Under the pieces are notes generated by a model, which saw nothing but the letters and a program-made list of their open reading frames with translations, did not search any database and was not told the DNA's origin. From Roseivivax halotolerans (lineage in GTDB: Bacteria > Pseudomonadota > Alphaproteobacteria > Rhodobacterales > Rhodobacteraceae): a stretch of 64,000 nucleotides of DNA. Every line of letters starts with the position of its first letter. The stretch's first letter is position 1. Made by a program: the position numbers and the translations under genes. Location of the stretch: assembly GCF_900115815.1 (NCBI RefSeq), contig NZ_FOXV01000011.1, positions 56,759 through 120,758 of the forward strand, read 5' to 3'. Of this stretch, positions 55,734-63,599 are shown piece after piece.

Positions 55734-56999
55734 ATGACGCGCTCAGCCATCTCTTTCCCATTTGCATCGAACGAGCACGCACGTCTCCGCGAAGTGCGTG
55801 AAGTGGTCGATTCCGAGCGGCGAGGCGATCCCCTTTTGCAAGACATAGCCGAGCGTGCCGCCGAAATGTTCGGCACGCCAGCCGCTTTGATCTCGGTCGT
55901 CGACGCCGACCACCAATGGTTTCTCGGCCAGACCGGCATCGACTTGGAAATGACTCCGCGCGACTACTCGATCTGCTCGCGGGCGATCATGTCGGACCTG
56001 CCGCTGATCCTGCCCGACACGCTCGAACATGCCGAGTTCAGCACGCACCCAGCCGTCCTGCAGGCGCCGAATGTGAGGTTTTACGTCGGCGCGCCGATCG
56101 TGCTGAGATCGGGGTTTCGTGTCGGCAGCGTCTGCGCCTTGGACGTCGCGCCCCACGAAGCGCCGTCGGGCGAGAAGATCAGCGCGCTCCAGAACCTCGC
56201 AGCCGAGGTCGTCCAGTATCTCGAGGCGCAGCACCAGAATCGCTCGGGCGGTCAAACCGCGAACCGCAAGCAAATCGCCGGCGACGCGCAGCAGGAATTC
56301 TTGAACTTGATCGGCCACGAGTTCCGCACGCCGCTGACCGTGCTGCTCGGAAATGCCCGGCTCCTGCGTGCGGGCGTCAAGGACGAGCTCGCGATCGATC
56401 CACAGAAGCGCGCGGACTTGTCCGACCGGGCAAGCTCCGCCGTCATAGCGTCCGGCGAGCATCTGCAGAGGCTGATCGAGCATGTCATGCGGTTCACCGA
56501 TCTTCAGAGTGGTGAACTCATGCTCACGGAAGAGACCATTCAGTGCCGGGATCTTCTCGATGCCGTCGTGTCTCCGATCAGCCCGATGATCACGGCGTCG
56601 CATCGCAATGTTCGCACGCAATGTTCAGACGAGATCCGGACGATCAAGGGGGACGGAGAGCAGTTGCTTGTCGCCCTCTCGTCACTCGTGACGAACGCGG
56701 TGACGCACGGAAAGGGCGATATAGAGCTATTTTCGACGAAAGGTGAGAACCGGACGCTTCGCATTGTATGTTCCGATGAAGGCGACGGGCCGTCGGAGGA
56801 ACAGGTCAACCGATCGGACCGGCCTTTCGCGATCTACCAGGATCTGAAGACACGCACGACCAGTGGCCTCGGCCTGGGCCTGCCCTTGGCGCGAAAGATC
56901 ACCGAGCTCCACGGTGGCCGACTGCAACGCGGCCGCAACGAGACCAGCTCATGGGTCGAACTCGTGCTCCCTGGCTGGCGCTGTGGCTTGACGGCCTAG
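55734..56999 (+). CDS. Cytoplasmic GAF-domain sensor histidine kinase
   Basis: 421 residues with GAGGAG upstream. An N-terminal GAF domain (about 20-165: FGTPAALISVVDADHQWFLGQTGID; CSRAI; FYVGAPIVLRSGFRVGSVCALD) precedes HisKA with the phosphoacceptor His in IGHEFRTPLTVLLGNARLL and a HATPase_c domain (N box SLVTNAVTHG, CSDEGDGPSEE, GLGLGLPLARKI). There is no membrane segment and no adjacent response regulator, so it is an orphan. The DHQWFLGQTGID style of GAF occurs in light- or redox-linked kinases; the signal is unknown. Confidence 0.9.
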   Translation: MTRSAISFPFASNEHARLREVREVVDSERRGDPLLQDIAERAAEMFGTPAALISVVDADHQWFLGQTGIDLEMTPRDYSICSRAIMSDLPLILPDTLEHAEFSTHPAVLQAPNVRFYVGAPIVLRSGFRVGSVCALDVAPHEAPSGEKISALQNLAAEVVQYLEAQHQNRSGGQTANRKQIAGDAQQEFLNLIGHEFRTPLTVLLGNARLLRAGVKDELAIDPQKRADLSDRASSAVIASGEHLQRLIEHVMRFTDLQSGELMLTEETIQCRDLLDAVVSPISPMITASHRNVRTQCSDEIRTIKGDGEQLLVALSSLVTNAVTHGKGDIELFSTKGENRTLRIVCSDEGDGPSEEQVNRSDRPFAIYQDLKTRTTSGLGLGLPLARKITELHGGRLQRGRNETSSWVELVLPGWRCGLTA

Positions 57000-57095
57000 A
57001 GCCCGTTGAAGAAGCCTGTCCGCCTGTTGCCGCGAGATGGTCGGCGCGGTCGCAGATCTGTCCCGCCCTCCTCATCGCGATGCCCGCTGTGTCGA

Positions 57096-58337
57096 TTACG
57101 CGGCAATCACCCCGGCGAGGCAGCTGCTCCAGCCGAGACTGCGATCGAGCATTTTCGCGCGTATGGGCACGGCATTGCGCGCCAGGCGCGTATAAGCTTC
57201 ATCATCCTCCATGATCTTCTCCAGTTCTCCCCGAAGAGCGGCAACGTCGTCGGCAGGAAACGTAACGCAGGCCGCACCTACGGTCTCGGCGGCGGGGACC
57301 ACTGAGCTGGCAACCGACGGCACCCCTTGCGCCGCCGCCTCGAGCACGACCAGCGCCAGCCCTTCGTTGAACTCGGTTCGGGTGGGACAGACCAGCAGAT
57401 CTGACTCGCGCAGCGCGTCATGAACCCCGTCAGCGTCCAAAGATCCTGCAAACTCGATTTGCGCCGCCGCGTCTTGGTGGCTCACCGCATCGCGGAGAGC
57501 CTCATCCGCGCTGCCGCTGCCGGCCAGCACCAACCGCGCATCCCCGAAGCGCCGAGCCAGCGCGCCGAAGGCCCCCAGCAGATCGAAAACACCTTTGTTG
57601 GCTTCGATCCGGCCCAGAAACAGCAGCTGCCTTGCTCGCTTCCGGGCGCGCGGCGTGTGCAAGTGCTCCGGGCGCACTTGCGACATCTCTGTCTTAACGC
57701 GCTGCACGTCCCCCGCCAGCGTCTCGAGTTGCCGCGCACATTCCGCGGACGTGCAGACCGCACCTTTGGCGCGTGCCAGCGCACGGCCCAAAAGCCATTG
57801 GCGCGCGCGGCTTTTCAGTGTCTGCGGGCGGTTTCCCATCGGCCAGAACGTGTTGTGCAGCGACAGGATCAGTTGTCCTCGGCCGGCCAGCGCATGATAG
57901 GCGGACGGCTTCAAATCGCCGCCCAGGATCGTGACATCCGGCGCCCAGTCACTGACAGCCGCCGCCAGCCGGCGCGCGTAATCACGCTCGGCCAAATGCC
58001 AACGAATCCCCTTTGCCGACCCTTCGCGCTTCACGCAAACAAAGCGAAATCGCGGATCGGCCACCGTCGGCCGGCTCTCGCTTTCGGTCAGAACAAGCGC
58101 TTCGGCGCCGAGCGCCGCCACCAGGCTGTAGAACTGCGCGGAATAGGTCAGCACCGGCACCCGCGCATCGTGCCGCCCCTCTGCCCATTGCTCGAACGTG
58201 CCTACGGCGTCGCCCGGACCTGCATGGAAGGCCAGCTTGGGCGCGCGTCCATCCGGTATCCCCAAGCGATCGCGAATCTGCGCCGCAGCGCTGGGATCGA
58301 GAACAACGTCGTCTTTCAGATCGAAAGCATGATCCAC
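57096..58337 (-). CDS. Glycosyltransferase, GT4-like
   Basis: 413 residues of GT-B fold. The C-terminal domain shows LLFLGRIEANKGVFDLLGAF, IEFAGSLDADGVHDALRESDLLVCPT and the E-x7-E motif in EFNEGLALVVLEAAAQGVPSVAS. The N-terminal domain is less conserved (LSLHNTFWPMG). It would transfer a sugar from a nucleotide donor onto a surface polysaccharide or lipid. No other polysaccharide gene is nearby; the accessory segment begins just upstream. Confidence 0.85.
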   Translation of the reverse strand: MDHAFDLKDDVVLDPSAAAQIRDRLGIPDGRAPKLAFHAGPGDAVGTFEQWAEGRHDARVPVLTYSAQFYSLVAALGAEALVLTESESRPTVADPRFRFVCVKREGSAKGIRWHLAERDYARRLAAAVSDWAPDVTILGGDLKPSAYHALAGRGQLILSLHNTFWPMGNRPQTLKSRARQWLLGRALARAKGAVCTSAECARQLETLAGDVQRVKTEMSQVRPEHLHTPRARKRARQLLFLGRIEANKGVFDLLGAFGALARRFGDARLVLAGSGSADEALRDAVSHQDAAAQIEFAGSLDADGVHDALRESDLLVCPTRTEFNEGLALVVLEAAAQGVPSVASSVVPAAETVGAACVTFPADDVAALRGELEKIMEDDEAYTRLARNAVPIRAKMLDRSLGWSSCLAGVIAA

Positions 58338-58660
58338 GTTCCACGTCTCCGTCGCCTTGGCTGCGCGTCTCCAAATCCGCCCGCTCGTAGAAGGAGTGTG
58401 TCGCTTTCCCTGCCACCTTGTCGACCCGTCGCGCAGAAACTCGGCGCAGCTGCCCTTTGGAGCGACCTTCCACAGGGCGTCGTGGCGGTCGGCAGCTGCG
58501 TTTTAAGATGGTCGCGCGAAACTTGAGCAGTTTTCGCTCGACCAAGATCGGATTTCTCGTTCCCGGCGAGGCCCAAGCCGTTCAGTTAGAGATGTTGTGA
58601 TGGTGGCGGTGCTGTCAGACTAATTCGAACTCGTCTCCACTAGGACAGCTGCATTGACCC
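58338..58660. other. Gap upstream of the glycosyltransferase, no gene seen
   Basis: This 323-bp stretch contains the promoter side of the glycosyltransferase and the boundary where composition drops toward the AT-richer accessory segment. The sequence GGTGCTGTCAGACTAATTC near 58612-58630 resembles the end of an IS6-family element. No convincing coding frame is present. Confidence 0.4.
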
Positions 58661-59365
58661 TTATCCCGCGTAGAGACCGCGCCACTCTGCATGAGCGGCG
58701 GCGCGCCTGATCTTGAAGAGATGGCTGCTTGAGAGGCTACGCTCATGATTGAATTGGTTTGAAACAAAGGCGTGGACGGCGGCGAATTTCTATAAGCTTC
58801 GCACGTGGTAAAATTGAAGCATAGCCCGCTCCCGTTATCGTAATGATAGGTGTGAATTCTCGGCGCGATTGTTCTTCCAACGGTTTATTTTTTGTTGATC
58901 TTCGGAACCAAGCTCCTTTGGCGCGGCACCATAGGATCTAAGCTTCTCAGTCACGAAGGCTTCAGGGCGACCATGCTTAAGCACTGCTTTCTTAAAGAAT
59001 TTGATTGCCGCTTTCTTGCCTTGGGTCTCCGTCACGAAGCTTTCGAGTACCTCGCTTTCGTGCTTCACCACGCGCCAAAGAAAGTCGCGCTCACAATTGA
59101 CTATTACAAACATCTGGTTGAGGTGCCAACGCCAGCGGCTGAATTTCATGCCTTCGATGCGACACTTACGGATAACAGCCGCGAACATCGGCCCAAAACG
59201 GTGTCACCAATATCGGATCATTTCGTAACTGACATCGACGTCCCGTTCATGCAGCGGCTCCTTGACTTGGGGCAGCGAGAGCGGAAAACGTATTTACAGC
59301 ATCACCGCCAAGCGGACGATCTCGGGGTTCATCTTGAACAACTTCAAACAGCTGAGTTTGGCCAT
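58661..59365 (-). pseudogene. IS6-family transposase remnant
   Basis: The minus-strand frame reads the IS6 pattern KMNPEIVRLAVML, WHRFGPMFAAVIRKCRIEGMK, WRWHLNQMFV, the DDE region ending VTEKLRSYGAA, NNRAENSHLSLR and WRGLYAG. It contains four in-frame stops (two before the WHRFGPM segment, two after SHLSLR), so it is dead. The longest open piece is 58835-59188. Only one candidate terminal repeat (near 58612) was found; the other end seems lost next to the recombinase gene. Confidence 0.85.
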
Positions 59366-59401
59366 GCACGAACGCTGTTCCACGCCCTGCCCCGGCCCAA
59401 G

Positions 59402-60904
59402 TTAAATTTCTCTGAAAGGACCCTCCGCGCGATCAAACACTTCGGCAACTTCTGCTGCAGGTCTTGCGAACGACTTTTTCGGCTTTGATGTATCGGGTAT
59501 CGTTCGTGCGTAAGCGCGCCAGTCTTCCGTCTGAAGCGATGTCCACAGTTTAGCCAATTGACAGGCGCGACGTTCCATTTCATCCCGTTGCTCACGGCTT
59601 AAAGGGCTGAACCTCCGCCTTATCTGCTCTTCCCGGAATTGCTCTGCGAAGTGACCGTATGTGTTGCTGACGGTAAGGCTGTTAGCATGTCCAAGTTGTT
59701 TCGCTACAATATCGATCGAGACGCCCTGCCGGACAAGATCGCTCGCATATGTATGGCGTAGACCATGAAACACAAATTCACTCGGCAAGCCTGCGGTAGA
59801 AACAGCGCGTCTAAACAGCCGTATATGCTGCTTCACCCAAGGTTTGCCCATATCCGAGACGAAAACATAATCTTGCCCCGATTTTCCTTCGCACTGCGCC
59901 AGGAAGAACGCCATCCCCTCGTCTGGTAGGAAGACGAAACGCGCCGGTGATCGTTTGAACGCCGCTACCCGAATTCCAAAACCTTCCCTGGCTACATCCT
60001 CTACGCGAAGGCTTCCAAGTTCACCAACTCGACAGCCGGTGTAGAGAGCAGCAAGGACAAGCCGTTTCAAAGCAGGCGTCGAGATAGCCAGAAGCCGATT
60101 GCATTCTTCACGATCAAGAAAGATCGTTCTAGGGGAGTGGTTGACTGGAATTCGTTTTAAGCATCTCCATGGGCGCTCTGATTGTATTTCTGCATTATCC
60201 CAAGCATGACGGAAGGCCATCTTCAGAATTGTAACAAGCGAATTAAATGTGCGTTTTCGCTTTCTGAGCTGGTCTGCGGTTAGGGGGCCTTCTTTAGACT
60301 TCAGCTGGCGTTCCATGAAACCGTACCTTGGTGGCGTATCAAGAACACGTTGCGCAAGATCCTTAAGGTTCTTCGCCGAAAAGTCTTCAAGAGGAAGATG
60401 CGCGAGATAGGGTATCAAATGATAATTTATCAGCACTAAGTTGTTATAGTGGCCTCCTGGGGAACGGGATAGACGCGTCCATTCCGAGTAATCTTTGAGC
60501 GCGTGACCGACCGTATAAACCTGACCAATTGGACAGAAGCAGACCTCGCTCGTTTTTCCGAGGGTCGCGGCTTCATTCGCAGTAGATTTAACTTCTCCGG
60601 AGTCGAACCACTCAAGTGCTCGGCAAACTGCCGTTTGATACGTGATCAAGCCGCGACCTATATCTATGGCGGGTCCAAGACACTTTTGACGATACTTCTT
60701 GTCTTTCGTCAGAATTCGAGCCGTCCAGTTGCACATTCGGAGATCGGGACGATGAATGCCGATGTGCCTGCATCTATACAATGAATGCCAATAGGGTGTC
60801 TCACGGAATGGCAATGCCGAAACTTGGCTTTCTTCGGCAAAGCGACACGGGTTCCTCAGGTGTTCTGTCTTCATGAAGGCCGCTGCTAAAGTTTCATAAG
60901 ACAT
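59402..60904 (-). CDS. Tyrosine recombinase/phage-type integrase
   Basis: 500 residues from the ATG at 60904 with GAGG 8 nt upstream; a TTG six codons earlier is the alternative. The C-terminal catalytic domain has Arg in ALYTGCRVGELGSL, the FHGLRHTYASDL box (His-x-x-Arg), KQLGHANSLTVSNTYGHF with the His and the nucleophilic Tyr. The N-terminal 130 residues include several Cys and may be a zinc-binding or DNA-binding arm. Base composition is lower in GC than the chromosome to the left. No attachment site or tRNA was found beside it. Confidence 0.9.
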   Translation of the reverse strand: MSYETLAAAFMKTEHLRNPCRFAEESQVSALPFRETPYWHSLYRCRHIGIHRPDLRMCNWTARILTKDKKYRQKCLGPAIDIGRGLITYQTAVCRALEWFDSGEVKSTANEAATLGKTSEVCFCPIGQVYTVGHALKDYSEWTRLSRSPGGHYNNLVLINYHLIPYLAHLPLEDFSAKNLKDLAQRVLDTPPRYGFMERQLKSKEGPLTADQLRKRKRTFNSLVTILKMAFRHAWDNAEIQSERPWRCLKRIPVNHSPRTIFLDREECNRLLAISTPALKRLVLAALYTGCRVGELGSLRVEDVAREGFGIRVAAFKRSPARFVFLPDEGMAFFLAQCEGKSGQDYVFVSDMGKPWVKQHIRLFRRAVSTAGLPSEFVFHGLRHTYASDLVRQGVSIDIVAKQLGHANSLTVSNTYGHFAEQFREEQIRRRFSPLSREQRDEMERRACQLAKLWTSLQTEDWRAYARTIPDTSKPKKSFARPAAEVAEVFDRAEGPFREI

Positions 60905-61284
60905 CAGATCATCCTCGCTCAAGGTTGCGATGTGTAGGGTAGCGCCATCTGCACGACGAAGCGCGGCTTAAGTTAATACTCAGGGTTGTATTGACTCTAC
61001 GTTCGCGCAAGCTAGGGTAATCTACACACACCGCAAAACTTACGGCGACGCCAGATCACATGCTGATTAAACGTCGCCGCTTTTGTGTCGAGCTCCCGCT
61101 GCGTTGATTTTTCGGCTCGCTTTGCTCGGCAAACCCTTAAATTAGACACCCTTGCGACGACAAACAGCCGATGTTCGCATCACTGTTTCCGGATGCGCGA
61201 TTGTGTCTGAAATTGGGCGGAAAATCCGCGTTTTCGTGTCAGGTTGATGCAAGTTCAGTGATTCTGCATCGTATGAGGACCGAC
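60905..61284. other. Intergenic region with a hairpin (61043-61079)
   Basis: No gene seen in this 380-bp divergent gap. CGGCGACG (61043-61050) pairs with CGTCGCCG (61072-61079) around a 21-nt loop; a CTTTTGTG run follows on the plus strand and GTAAGTTTTG on the minus strand. It could end a small RNA or be a recombination-site element. Promoters for the recombinase and the RTX gene must lie here. Confidence 0.4.
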
Positions 61285-62328
61285 ATGGAATATTTGCTTT
61301 TGCTCCTGGCCGGCTTTGCTGGCCTCGCCTTTGTCGGCGGTGGCGATGATGGAGGCTCGTCCGACGAAAAAGACGACACGGACGTCCCTCCGACTGATGG
61401 TGGCGGTGATGGTGAGGGATCCGGAGACGGCGACTCGATCAATGATATCGTCTTCGGCACCAATGGTGACGATGACCTCGAAGGCACGTCCGACGCTGAC
61501 ACGATTGACGCACAAGAAGGCAACGACACGATTGACGGAGCCGAAGGTGATGACGTTCTTGACGCTGCAGAGGGCGATGACGTCGTGAACGGCGGCGATG
61601 GATTTGACTCCATCTATGGTGGCCCGGGCAACGACGAATTGAGCGGTGGAAACGGCGATGATCTAGTTGCCGGCGAGGCGGGCGACGACACTGTCACTGG
61701 TGGAGCAGGCTTCGACCAATTGTTTGGCGATGAGGGCGACGATCAACTGTTCGGCGAGTCTGGCAACGATGAACTCGTTGGTGGCGAGGGTGATGATACG
61801 CTCGAAGGCGGTGATGGTTTCGATAGGCTTTTCGGCGGTCCGGGCAATGACAGTGTCAATGGCGGTGCCGATGACGACTTTCTGCGTGGCAATGAGGGCG
61901 AAGATACCCTCGAAGGTGGAGACGGAAACGACTTCATCTGGGGATACACTGACGGCGAGAATGACGAATTCTTCCGTGACCAGGATCTGGTAGATCCCGA
62001 TGAAATCAACGGCGGTGACGGTGACGACCAAATAGTCATGGGAAGTGCTGATGTCGCTACGGGCGGATCCGGCAGCGATATCTTCTATACCGGAAGCTGG
62101 GTTGATCCCTCATCCCCGCCCATTGTTGAGGATTTCGAGCCCGATGACATGCTTCTCTTCGCCTACTCAAACGCAGAGGGGCTGAACGCTCCGATCACAA
62201 CAGAGCTCGATACGGCCACTGGTGACACACTCGTGCGCGTCGGCGATCAGACAGTCGCAATCATTCGCGCCGGTGCCACGATTAGCGACGATCAAATTGC
62301 CGGTATCGGCTCAGACTCCTTCGTGTGA
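61285..62328 (+). CDS. Short RTX (hemolysin-type calcium-binding repeat) protein
   Basis: 347 residues from the ATG at 61285 with GAGGACC upstream. An N-terminal hydrophobic segment (EYLLLLLAGFAGLAFVGGG, 2-20) is followed by an acidic Gly/Asp linker and, from about residue 55 to 270, GGxGxDxUx-type nonapeptide repeats forming a calcium-loaded beta-roll. A C-terminal domain (270-347) ends in DSFV. RTX proteins are usually exported by type I secretion through a C-terminal signal; no T1SS genes are in the window. The N-terminal segment could instead be a signal or an anchor. Confidence 0.85.
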   Translation: MEYLLLLLAGFAGLAFVGGGDDGGSSDEKDDTDVPPTDGGGDGEGSGDGDSINDIVFGTNGDDDLEGTSDADTIDAQEGNDTIDGAEGDDVLDAAEGDDVVNGGDGFDSIYGGPGNDELSGGNGDDLVAGEAGDDTVTGGAGFDQLFGDEGDDQLFGESGNDELVGGEGDDTLEGGDGFDRLFGGPGNDSVNGGADDDFLRGNEGEDTLEGGDGNDFIWGYTDGENDEFFRDQDLVDPDEINGGDGDDQIVMGSADVATGGSGSDIFYTGSWVDPSSPPIVEDFEPDDMLLFAYSNAEGLNAPITTELDTATGDTLVRVGDQTVAIIRAGATISDDQIAGIGSDSFV

Positions 62329-62344
62329 GATAAAAGGCATGAGC

Positions 62345-62812
62345 ATGAAACGCATACTTTCCTCCGCCCTGGTTTTCTTTGCGCTGTCGACAATGCCAGT
62401 TATGGCTTTGAACCAGCCGCCAACTGAACCCTCCTATGATCGTCCGAGCTTCGATCCGCCATCGGACCCGCCGGGAAATCCTCCCGGGGGGTCCCCCCCG
62501 GAGCGATCGCATGACGGAGGACCCGATCCCAAGAAGCCGCCGAAGCGGGTCGCGGCTCCACCGCCGGTCGAACACGTTGTCGTCTGTGAGCCGGTCGGAC
62601 ATCAGATGCAGGTAAAGTTCTCTCCGAACGTGGAACCGCGATTCTACAAGGAGGGCCAGAAGTTCTGCCACAAGCTGCATCCACCGAGAGCGGTAACGCT
62701 GCGCTGTGTGGACGAGAACGGCTCACGGCAGATCCAGGCCACAAGTAGCCTTGGTAAATACGCATCCAAGAAAGCGAACCGCTTCTGCATGTGCATTTGG
62801 GGACTCGATTAA
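62345..62812 (+). CDS. Secreted proline-rich protein of unknown function
   Basis: 155 residues from the ATG at 62345, chosen over 62339 because AAGG is then 7 nt upstream. A signal peptide (1-19, VMA) is followed by about 45 Pro/Ser/Asp-rich residues and a C-terminal domain with five Cys (CEPVG, FCHKL, RCVDENG, FCMCIW) that probably form disulphides. It starts 16 bp after the RTX gene and is likely co-transcribed. I do not recognise the family. Confidence 0.7.
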   Translation: MKRILSSALVFFALSTMPVMALNQPPTEPSYDRPSFDPPSDPPGNPPGGSPPERSHDGGPDPKKPPKRVAAPPPVEHVVVCEPVGHQMQVKFSPNVEPRFYKEGQKFCHKLHPPRAVTLRCVDENGSRQIQATSSLGKYASKKANRFCMCIWGLD

Positions 62813-62892
62813 CTATCTGTGATCGAAGGAAAAGCTTGCAGAATCGCTTCGATAAGGTAATTTAAAATAGTGTTCAGCAGACACAACCCAGG

Positions 62893-62936
62893 GCCCCCGT
62901 CGCACTGTTGCCCCAGCGACGGGGGCAATCTTGTTT
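62893..62936. terminator. Terminator after the RTX/proline-rich gene pair
   Basis: GCCCCCGTCGC (62893-62903) pairs with GCGACGGGGGC (62916-62926) around a 12-nt loop, followed on the plus strand by AATCTTGTTT. The minus-strand continuation has no T-tract. Confidence 0.75.
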
Positions 62937-62975
62937 AAGACATGCGTGCTCACGCGATTTGCTTGAGACAATGCG

Positions 62976-63164
62976 TCATTCCGACGATTGTATCCCTGAA
63001 GGCGCTTCAGGCTGATTTGCAGCCTCCGCCTTGGTTTTGGACTGGAACGCCGGCAGCATCCAATCTACGGGGCGCGGTGATCGTGGATGCGGATCGGTGA
63101 GAGGTCCATATCTCTTTGCATATGCCAGTAGGGCTTCGCGCAAGATGTTCTCGACTTCGCTCAT
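62976..63164 (-). CDS. Small protein of unknown function
   Basis: 62 residues with GGGAGAAAATC before the ATG, a well-placed ribosome binding site. The N-terminal part is predicted helical (VENILREALLAYAKRYG), the rest polar and proline-containing. No family recognised. It lies in the accessory segment between the terminator and the interrupted nuclease gene. Confidence 0.5.
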   Translation of the reverse strand: MSEVENILREALLAYAKRYGPLTDPHPRSPRPVDWMLPAFQSKTKAEAANQPEAPSGIQSSE

Positions 63165-63284
63165 GATTTTCTCCCGATCTGTGGATTGATGATTTTCGGC
63201 CGGATTTATTAATGAAATCTTAACGCCCAGACGAGAAGGCTTGCTGGACGCTGTGGAAACGATCGACGAACTTATCAGAGCTCA

Positions 63285-63420
63285 TTAAAAGCACCAATCC
63301 GTGTTCATTGAACTCTTTGCCAGCCCCGACTTAATAAATGCCTCCGAGACATCCCCGCCATTCGCTCCGAACAGGACGCTAAGATGCCGCCCATACCCGG
63401 CTCCTTCAAATTTTATGTTA
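63285..63420 (-). pseudogene. 3' end of an SNase-like nuclease gene, interrupted by the IS256 element
   Basis: The minus-strand frame ends with a TAA at 63285-63287 and reads [34 protein letters not shown], the conserved C-terminal part of staphylococcal-nuclease-like domains (YGRxLaxlf.. DVxxxLIxxGLA). The homology stops at about 63420, where the IS256 left end begins. The catalytic N-terminal part is not in the window and may lie beyond the element. Confidence 0.7.
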
Positions 63421-63460
63421 GACTCAGGGGTAGTGTCCCAATGCTTGGTGTAGGAGGCCG

Positions 63461-63519
63461 CGCGCGGAGCCCCTGGCGTAGCGCAGCGCGCGGAGCCCCT
63501 GGCGTAGCGCAGCGCGCGG
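63461..63519. repeat. 26-bp direct tandem repeat near the IS256 left end
   Basis: Two exact copies of a 26-bp unit beginning CGCGCGGAGCCCCTGG (63461-63486 and 63487-63512) are followed by a third copy's first 7 bp. They lie between the presumed IS terminus and the transposase promoter. Confidence 0.85.
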
Positions 63520-63599
63520 CCGGGTGTGACGCTGGCGGCCATCGTCGATCTTCGGGCAGGTTCGGGTTGCGAGACCTTGAACCAAGAACGGAGATGACG

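Noticed and set aside
60905..61284. Possible tRNA or att site beside the recombinase
   Set aside because: No tRNA cloverleaf or TTCRA arm was found, and no direct repeat was found at the other side within the window.
61500..61950. Regularly spaced GGCGA-type repeats suggestive of a repeat array
   Set aside because: They are codons of RTX nonapeptides; spacing is about 27 bp without conserved repeat/spacer structure, so this is not a CRISPR array.
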